A stretch of DNA of 64,000 bases, taken from assembly GCF_001632365.1 (NCBI RefSeq), contig NW_024468513.1, forward strand, positions 373,639 to 437,638. The letters are read 5' to 3'. A program made the position numbers and the translations under genes. This stretch comes from Laetiporus sulphureus 93-53 (taxonomy: Eukaryota > Basidiomycota > Agaricomycetes > Polyporales > Laetiporaceae). Below are positions 57,377-64,000 of the stretch, piece after piece (position 1 is the first letter of the stretch; each line of letters begins with the position of its first letter). Below the pieces are notes generated by a model. It worked only from the letters and a program-made list of their open reading frames with translations. It made no database searches and had not been told where the DNA came from.

Positions 57377-59052
57377 CTACATCTCCTCGTCCATGCGTGC
57401 TGTATGTTGAACAGTTGCAGCAGCTGTATCGTTCGGGTAATTCATGGCGTGCACAGCCCTGTCTACATCCGACCAGTCCTTCATCCACTGACGGTCTTCA
57501 ATCTCGTAATCGGCATTGAATGAGGCTTCGATCTTTGTCAAAGACGGGAAGAGATACGATAAAAAGGCAGCAACTTCTGTTTTGGAGGATGTCGTCGAAC
57601 AGCACACCTCAAGGTCCTGCAGAGGACATCGGGACGGTCGTGGCAATGCAATCTCGGGGAGCATTGAGCCATCCGCGTGCAGCTCAATGTATAGCGAATG
57701 CAATTGCAAACAGTTCTGAGCGAAACCCATTAGCCCCTGGAGTGTGGCGTTGGAACTGAACTCTTGATCTTGGGAGATGTAACACTCGTGATACAGACAA
57801 AGCCTTCGCAGATTAGGCCACGCAAAAGCCATCTGTCGAAGGATGTTATCGTTGGTCTGGATAGACCAAGGGCCGCTAATGTCGACTTTCTCCAGGTGAC
57901 GGAAGATCAGCAATTCCTGTAAATGCTGAGGGCACAGAAGCACTATCGGATCGTCCGTAGTCTCAAGGGGGATGTCACAGCTGATTCTGAACGTGGAAAG
58001 TGGCGAATCTGAGAACTGTCTACGGATAGAGCTGAACAGCCGTTGCATGAGGTCTTGTGTGAACGGTATACCAATTTCCAGGATGAAGGAGTGTACTCTT
58101 GATAGGGACACGCTATTGGCAAAAGAGACGTACGACCGTATGTCATCAGTCTGGATTTCAAGGGTCTCTATAGACTGAAACCAAGATGAATCCCATACGT
58201 GTCGGGAATGCCATTGAGCACCTTGTCGAAGGAGGGAAACATGGAGATGGTATAATGTCGTATTTCTTCCGAGGCTGGACTCCGCCAGAGCATTGAGAGG
58301 TATGCCAACGCACTCTAGCACCCGTAGATTCTGTAGTCTGCTTACGAGAGAGGAGGAGGCGTCCGAGACGATTCGGCCGCATGCGAGACGACATGACAAA
58401 CAGACTTCTTCAAGCAAAGGACAGGTATATTCCAACGCATACAGGAGTCGCGCGAGTGACTTCTGCTTCTCAATGTCAAACGTTTCGCCGTCGAAGGTAA
58501 AACTGCGCAGCTCAGACCCGAGAAAGGCCCAAGAATACTGGAGGTATTTTGGCAGATTCGACGTGGCCACATGGGATGTTAGATTGAGCACGCGAAGGTT
58601 AGGAAGTATCGCAAGTACTGGGCGAAATATGGACAGATATTGAAGTGCTTGGAATGACACTTTAGATGATCTATACGCCCAACGACTGTCGTTCTCCAAG
58701 CCAAGACGTTTGATGAGTGGTAGATATTTGAGCGGCCTGATCCAATCTACAGGATGGAGAAGCCTTGTGAATTTCTGCTGTGCAGCAGTCGCCGAGAAAG
58801 AGCGAGATATCGGACTGCACGTACTAGGCACCGTTTCCTGCTGTACAGATGGTATGCAACCGTCCAGGAATCATCTGGAAAAAGCTGGACGACGGGTGAC
58901 GGATTATCTAGAGACTCCCAGAGTATTTCGAGCGCGGGCTGGGAGAAGGACAGACATGTTCTAGCAAGCACTGCGAGAGCGCGTAGATCGTCTTCGCAGA
59001 GAACTTGGAGAAGTTGCAACAAAAGCTCGTTCAGCAAAAGCACATGATGCAT
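57377..59052 (-). CDS. F-box / LRR-like protein
   Basis: Start MHHVLLLNELLLQLLQVL at 59052, followed by ARTCLSFSQPALEILWESLD, a standard basidiomycete F-box that would bind Skp1 in an SCF ubiquitin ligase. The frame then shifts between about 58890 and 58830: the F-box frame ends after FPDDSWTV and the rest continues in another frame from about QETVPSTC to SRSFSATAAQQKFTRLLHPVDW. A 20-nt gap is too short for an intron, so this is either an unrecognised intron with a distant donor or a true frameshift. The long downstream frame carries irregular Leu-rich repeats (LPNLRVLNLTSHV, LQNLRVLECVGIP, IETLEIQTDDI, WPNLRRLCLYHEC). Ends ARMDEEM at 57377. Substrate unknown. Confidence 0.78.
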
Positions 59053-59871
59053 GCTAGATGATCTTGATGCCGTCGATTCGCAAGGCTAAGGTGCATTTGA
59101 AGCAACCAGGCAGGTCGTTTGGCCGGAACCCACCGTGACGGGGAATCTGACGATGTGGTTGGGACGAAAGAGGCGAAGGCGGAGGTTCTGCAAATCGCAC
59201 CAAATATTGAACCAAACATATCGTAAGAGTTCAAAGGAAATCCCGTGGCTTTGGCTTATTTAGGCGAACAATAGCATGATTTACACAACAAGCGGACTTT
59301 GAATCGAAAAGAAACTTCTTTGCGACTGCAATAGTGCTATCCCTGATAACGCTCCCGGACCGAGCAGGTGAGGAATAATGGACAGGGGCGAGTGTCTCAT
59401 CGTCCTCATCCAAATAAGTCCGCAGCAGAGTGCCAAGTGCGAGTCGCCGTAGCCAGGAACTGCGTGGCCACAGTTCCCGATTTGGCAGGCGTAGCCGTCG
59501 GACATTTCCTGCCACCGTCCACATTATAGTGATTTCACAGCTGTTTCTGTAGTATATGCAAGTAAATTTTCTAGATGAGGAATTATGCACTGCTCCGAAC
59601 ACGAAGAACATGCACGTTTACTTCAGTCCGTTCGGAGAACCCAAAGCTGCGAGGACAGAGTCCGAGAGTTGGAAACTTGCAAAGTTAGATATCCCTGGTT
59701 GAATCGAACCGGGAGGATCGCCGCATACACGTTTAGTCACGGGCATGTCACGTCATGACTGATCGCGACTGTGACGCTTCATAATGGAGCACACGGCGCA
59801 CGCACGACGCGTGTGTCCCCATTCAACATGCTTTCTCCTCATCTCTCCCCCTCCCCCCTGCTTACTTTGAC
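59053..59871. promoter_or_regulatory. Divergent promoter of F-box and DNMT genes, with ACGCGT and CT tract
   Basis: 819 bp between divergent starts. ACGCGT lies at 59807-59812, 60 nt upstream of the DNMT ATG, and a CT-rich tract at about 59834-59862 immediately precedes the ATG. A minus-strand open stretch at 59231-59611 has no recognisable motif. Confidence 0.4.
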
Positions 59872-62800
59872 ATGGCGCGAGCAAAGAAGTCTGCTCCCGT
59901 GCGGGGCCAAAAGCACATCACCTCATTCTTCAAGGGTGTTACAAAGCCTGAACCTGAAACAGACGCAGCCAGCGGTGACTCGGAGGCCTCTGACTCTGAG
60001 GAAGTAGTTGAGAAACCCTTCGCTGGAATGAGCAAGGGCTCAGCTCCAGACGCGTCTGAGCTGCCTCCGATTCATAAAATACCAGCTATTTTCTCTGACC
60101 TGGTTGCACGCGCTCCCCAGATCAAGGCAGTGGCGCAGCACCTGCAAGGCCGCAAGATGCGCGTCGCTACTATGTGTTCCGGCACTGAATCTCCACTTCT
60201 CGCGCTCGACCTTATTCGCAGATCCATACTCGAGCATTATGACGTGAATCTCGAGTTCGAACACGTCTTTTCGTGCGAAATCGAGCCTTTCAAGCAGGCA
60301 TACATCGAGCGGAACTTTCAGCCTCCCCTGCTGTTCAATGATGTATGCGAGCTTGGGGACAAGTATGCGTACGTATTCCAGTAATTTCTCGTCTGATCAC
60401 AAGTGATCTAACGTGTGCAATGAAGTACGACAGCATACGGATCACTAGCGCCCGTACCTGGAGACGTCGACATTCTCGTCGCGGGTACTTCCTGCGTCGA
60501 CTATTCCAATCTCAACAATGAGAAACAAGGTATCGACGCGAACGGAGAGTCTGGAAGGACCTTCCGAGGGATGATGTCCTGGGTGAAGAATCACCGACCA
60601 CCTCTGGTCATCCTGGAGAACGTGTGCTCGGCGCCATGGAAGCGCGTCGTCGAGTACTTTGAGAAGAATGAATACAGTGCCGACTTCTTGCGAGTCGATA
60701 CCAAGAACTTTTACATACCTCATACGCGAACCCGTGTGTATCTCCTCGCTGTGGACCAGCGAAATTCGGATCTTCCAGGTGACTGGAAGAGACTTCTCAA
60801 CAAGCTCAAGCGGCCCGCGTCGTCCACGCTCGATGCTTTCCTGCTCCCCTCGGACGATCCACGCATTCATCAGGCACGCGAAAAGCTCATTTCTGAAAGT
60901 TACAACGCGGTCGATCGACGGACAGGCCGGACAGACTGGGGCCGATGCGAGTCCCGCCACCAACGCGCCAGGTTGGAGGAAGAGCTCGGCTCGAAGCGTC
61001 CGCTGACCAGCTGGGATGAAGGTCATTTTGCACGTCTGGCATTGCTGAATGGCGCGTGCTGATCATTTCTCAGGTGGTTCCTGCAAGCTTCCAGACTTTG
61101 CGTGGAACGATTGGGGAGTCGGGCAAGTAGAGCGTGTTTGGGACCTTATGGATATCAGTCTCCTCCGATCTGCCAAGAAGGGCGTTGACCCGTCGTACAA
61201 GACGTGAGTAGCGCTGCTCGCTCTTGTGTACGTTTGCTGATACTGAAACGCATCATAGGCAAGTATGGAACCTGTCGCAGAACGTTGACCGCACCATTGG
61301 CTCCAGTAAAGCTGGCATCTGTCCATGTCTGACCCCTTCCATGATACCCTACATCACGAACCGCGGCGGACCCATGGTCGGCATCGAGGCGCTCTCCATG
61401 CAGGGTCTGCCCGTGGACGAGCTACTCCTGACGCGCGAGACGGAGGATCAGCTCGCCGACCTCGCGGGGAATGCGATGTCCACGACCGTCGTCGGTGCAT
61501 GCATCATGGCTGCGCTCATCGTAGGCAGGAAGCTGCTGAAGGAGGGCAACGACATGAGCACGTACGAGTCTCGAAACGACATGTCAATGGATATCGATAG
61601 GGAGGATGTTCAGGACGACTCAATGGACATTGACCAGGAGCCTGAGGATATTCCCGTGGAGGATCGGGTGTCCGGGGAGAACCAGCTTGTGGACCAGCCC
61701 TTGGACCTGGCATCAACCGCCGCTGTTCCTCTTGCGACGCTCCTCGACAAGGCGGTCAAGAGCGCGCGTCTGTGCGAATGTGAGGGCAGGAAGGATATAA
61801 CTGACCGCCAGGTGAACCGCTGCAAGGACTGCGGCTCCTCGTCCTGCGTCAAGTGCGGCGGGAGGCCGGAGCACAACCCTGAGCCCGTCGACGTCTGGGC
61901 AAACCCACGGATGTCCCCAACCGCCTTTGCGAAGGAGCTCAAGTCGACGCTCCCCATGTCTCTTTCCCTATCTAACGTCTCCCAAGCGCTGCTCGACAGC
62001 CTCAAGGACGCGTCAGGAGTCTCCATCCTAAGCAAGCGCTGGTCAAGCTGGTGCGAGGCCGTCCTCGGGGTCTCCCAGCAGGAGCTGCGGTTCGTCGAGC
62101 CAAAGCGACAGGATATCTGGGTGGCGACGTACTGGTCGCCCGTCGCCTATTTGGAACTCCTGCTTTACCCGCAGCAGCCCGAGTGGCGCCTGTTCGCGAA
62201 GCCGGAGGAGAGCGAGCCGGCCAACTCGGAGCTGCGCAGGCTGCTGGAGGCACCTGTGGGCAGGATGGTCTGCACGGGCGGACTGTTCGACGGACGGTGG
62301 GACTTTGCGCTGCCGCATAGCAAGTCTGTGCGTATCGCGATTTCTGGTAGTGAGCCTGTTCCGTCGTGGGAGCAGAAACTCGGATTGCAGGGTGAGGAGT
62401 TCAAGGATAAGATGGTGAATTCGAGGCTTGAGATTAGCGTTGCCCGGGAGGACGCGGTACACTTTGACAGGGATATCTCGGGTGTGTATACGTTGCTGGA
62501 CAAGTGCGGCACTGCGAACTCTGCGTTGCATAAGAAGACGTCTGACGAGCGCGATTCCCATTTGCCGCCGCTGTTCTTGTTGCTCGACCCGACGCGGTGC
62601 GGAGATCCTGCGGATGACTGCTTCGTCATCTCTATCAGCACGCGGCGTTATGAGTATGGCGAGACGCGGCCGTTGGTTTGTAAGTTTGAGTCGAAGTGGA
62701 GGCAGTCTGATACCGTGGAGGAGCAAAGCATTGAGTGCCATATTCCGCAGAAGTGGGTCGAGTCGTCTGAGACGCATCTGGTGGTAAGCAGTACCATTAT

Positions 62801-64000
62801 GAGTTCTATCATAGGCATAACTTACGCTTCGAGTTAGCCTGTGGCCGGCCACGAAGCCCACTTCGCTGTCCCCGGAGACCATCTGAACATCAGCGTATCG
62901 AACGACGCCTGCTCGAGCGCAAATGCCCTCCTCGTGTGCCGCGTCCCACTCCTTAACCAGGCAGGCCCAGAGTGGCCGCGCGGCGCCTGGCGAGAAGTCG
63001 ACAAGGTACACGAACGAGTGACGTTCAAGGCCCTCGCATGGCTCATCGAGCGTATCCGCAACGTCGGCGACCACTTTGGCGACTGGCAGGATGCGGAGGT
63101 GATGCATCACCATGTCAACTGCGAGCGTTGCGCGCCCACCGCGCCCGATCTACGCTGGACGAAGAATAAGAATAAGATCGTGGCGATAGAGGATACGGCG
63201 CAGGCTGGGGAGTATGAGCGTAGGCTGAAGCGCCGCCCCGCACCGTTTGTCACTCAGCTCAAGCTTGAGGAAAACGGCGTCGGGGTGGTCCGCATCGGTG
63301 TCAATATCACCTCGCTCATGCACCGGGCCATGTCCCGTTTGCCCTCCGCAGGACGCACAGGGGAGATCAAGACCTCGTGGCGACTAACGACCGATTTCCT
63401 CCCAGCAGCGAAGATCAGCCTCCCGAAGTTCAAGCTCTTGAGCAATCGGCGCGACGTGCAACACGCCCAGCCACCTAGCTTTATCATTGACTTGCGCCCA
63501 GAGCAGCTGAGGTCGCTCACCTGGATGCTGGCGCAGGAGAAGCCGGATGCGCCTCCGTTCATCGAGGAGGAGATTTCGGAAGCAATTTTGGAGCCGCTTG
63601 GGTGGAGGGCGGAAGGTCGCGCTCAGAGGCCAGTTCGTGTGAGGGGAGGTGTGCTTGCGGATGAAGTCGGGTACGGGAAGACCGCGATTACGCTGGGTCT
63701 CATTGACTGCACGTCGAAGAGCGTCAAGCAGGAGTTTAGGAAGATGGAGAATTTGAAGGGCAAGATCCGGGTCAAGGCGACCCTCGTAGTCGTCCCTCCT
63801 CATTTGACCAGACAGTGGGGCTCCGAGGTGAAGAAATTCACCGGAAAGCAGTTCAAGGTCGTCGTGATCACCATCGTTTCCAGCCTGAACTCTTTGACTG
63901 TCGAGGATATCCAGGAAGCGGACATTGTCGTCGTCGCGTCCAACTTGTTCAAAAGTGACGTGTACCTGGCGAACCTGGAAATTTTCGCTGGCGCCGGGAG
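59872..64000 (+). CDS. DNA cytosine-5 methyltransferase fused to SNF2-family ATPase (3' end outside window)
   Basis: Start MARAKKSAPVRGQKHITSFF at 59872; residues 13-20 (QKHITSFF) match the PIP-box consensus for PCNA. Methyltransferase motifs follow: I MCSGTESPLLALDL, IV GTSCVDYSNLNN (catalytic Cys at 60493-60495; the usual Pro-Cys is Ser-Cys), VI ILENVCSAPW, VIII TRTRVYLLAV, and X GNAMSTTVVGACIMAAL. A Cys-rich patch (CKDCGSSSCVKCGG, about 61830-61863) comes next. After an intron near 62783-62836 the SNF2 part begins, with Walker A VLADEVGYGKTAITLGLID at about 63650-63705 and VVVPPHLTRQW. Introns near 60375-60425, 61021-61072 and 61205-61259 rejoin motifs in frame. This is the Rad8-like DNMT architecture of Agaricomycetes. 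Roughly 1,200 codons are visible; the helicase C half and any RING domain lie beyond 64000. Confidence 0.92.

Noticed and set aside
59231..59611. Minus-strand frame of 127 codons upstream of the F-box gene
   Set aside because: No recognisable domain and no splice partner; likely chance in the promoter region.
59690..59730. tRNA-like T-arm sequence (GGTTGAATCGAACC)
   Set aside because: The hairpin forms with a loop that does not match the TTCRANY consensus, and no D-arm, anticodon arm or acceptor stem can be drawn around it.
62043..63113. Minus-strand frame of 356 codons opposite the DNMT gene
   Set aside because: Arg/Leu-rich shadow of the coding strand; the plus strand holds recognisable DNMT-SNF2 sequence.

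Overview
The window is nuclear DNA of a filamentous basidiomycete, most likely an Agaricomycete. Genes are close together on both strands and are cut by many introns of about 48-75 nt. The families are fungal: chitin synthase, GH16 glucanase, a GtaA-type glutaminase, a basidiomycete-style F-box protein, and a DNA methyltransferase fused to a SNF2 ATPase. I see no rRNA, convincing tRNA, CRISPR array, origin or intact transposon. Gene models were built by eye from open frames, GT-AG (twice GC-AG) junctions and family knowledge, so outer limits are firmer than some internal junctions.

Layout, left to right. 1-15.4 kb: 3' end of a membrane-anchored GtaA-like glutaminase; a VanZ-like membrane protein (-); an RraA/HMG-aldolase-type protein (+); glutamate-cysteine ligase (-); Beclin/Atg6 (-); a single-exon caspase-fold (metacaspase-like) protein (+); an amidase (+). 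15.8-24 kb: DNA polymerase kappa (+), a WBP4-type splicing zinc-finger protein (+), and a fungal protein with an R3H-associated-like N-terminal region (+); a transposon relic lies between the first two. 24.3-35 kb: chitin synthase (-), a telomeric TPP1/Tpz1-like protein (-) and RAD23 (-). 35-44 kb: an LRR protein (+), ARF1 (+), a mitochondrial-type cysteine synthase (+), a coiled-coil HMMR-like protein (-) and ribosomal protein eS27 (+). 44.8-59 kb: cohesin RAD21 (-), a PPR protein (+), a GH16 glucanase (-), a second amidase (-), a secreted aspartic protease (+) and an F-box protein (-). 59.9-64 kb: the DNMT-SNF2 fusion (+), running off the end.

There is no secondary-metabolite cluster or operon-like unit. 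Several genes do share a theme of genome maintenance: translesion polymerase, RAD23, TPP1-like shelterin subunit, RAD21, replication-linked DNMT with a PIP box, and a mitotic coiled-coil protein. Several of these have an ACGCGT (MCB-like) hexamer in the upstream region. Glutamate-cysteine ligase and cysteine synthase are both in thiol metabolism, but they are 33 kb apart and neighbourhood alone does not link them.

The items most worth a second look are the DNMT-SNF2 fusion with an N-terminal PIP box, the duplicated peptide motif in the TPP1-like protein, the 23-residue tandem repeat in the chitin synthase N-terminus, the two amidase paralogs in opposite orientation, introns placed directly after the start codon, two GC-AG introns with the same donor, and an alternative membrane-anchored start for the GH16 enzyme.
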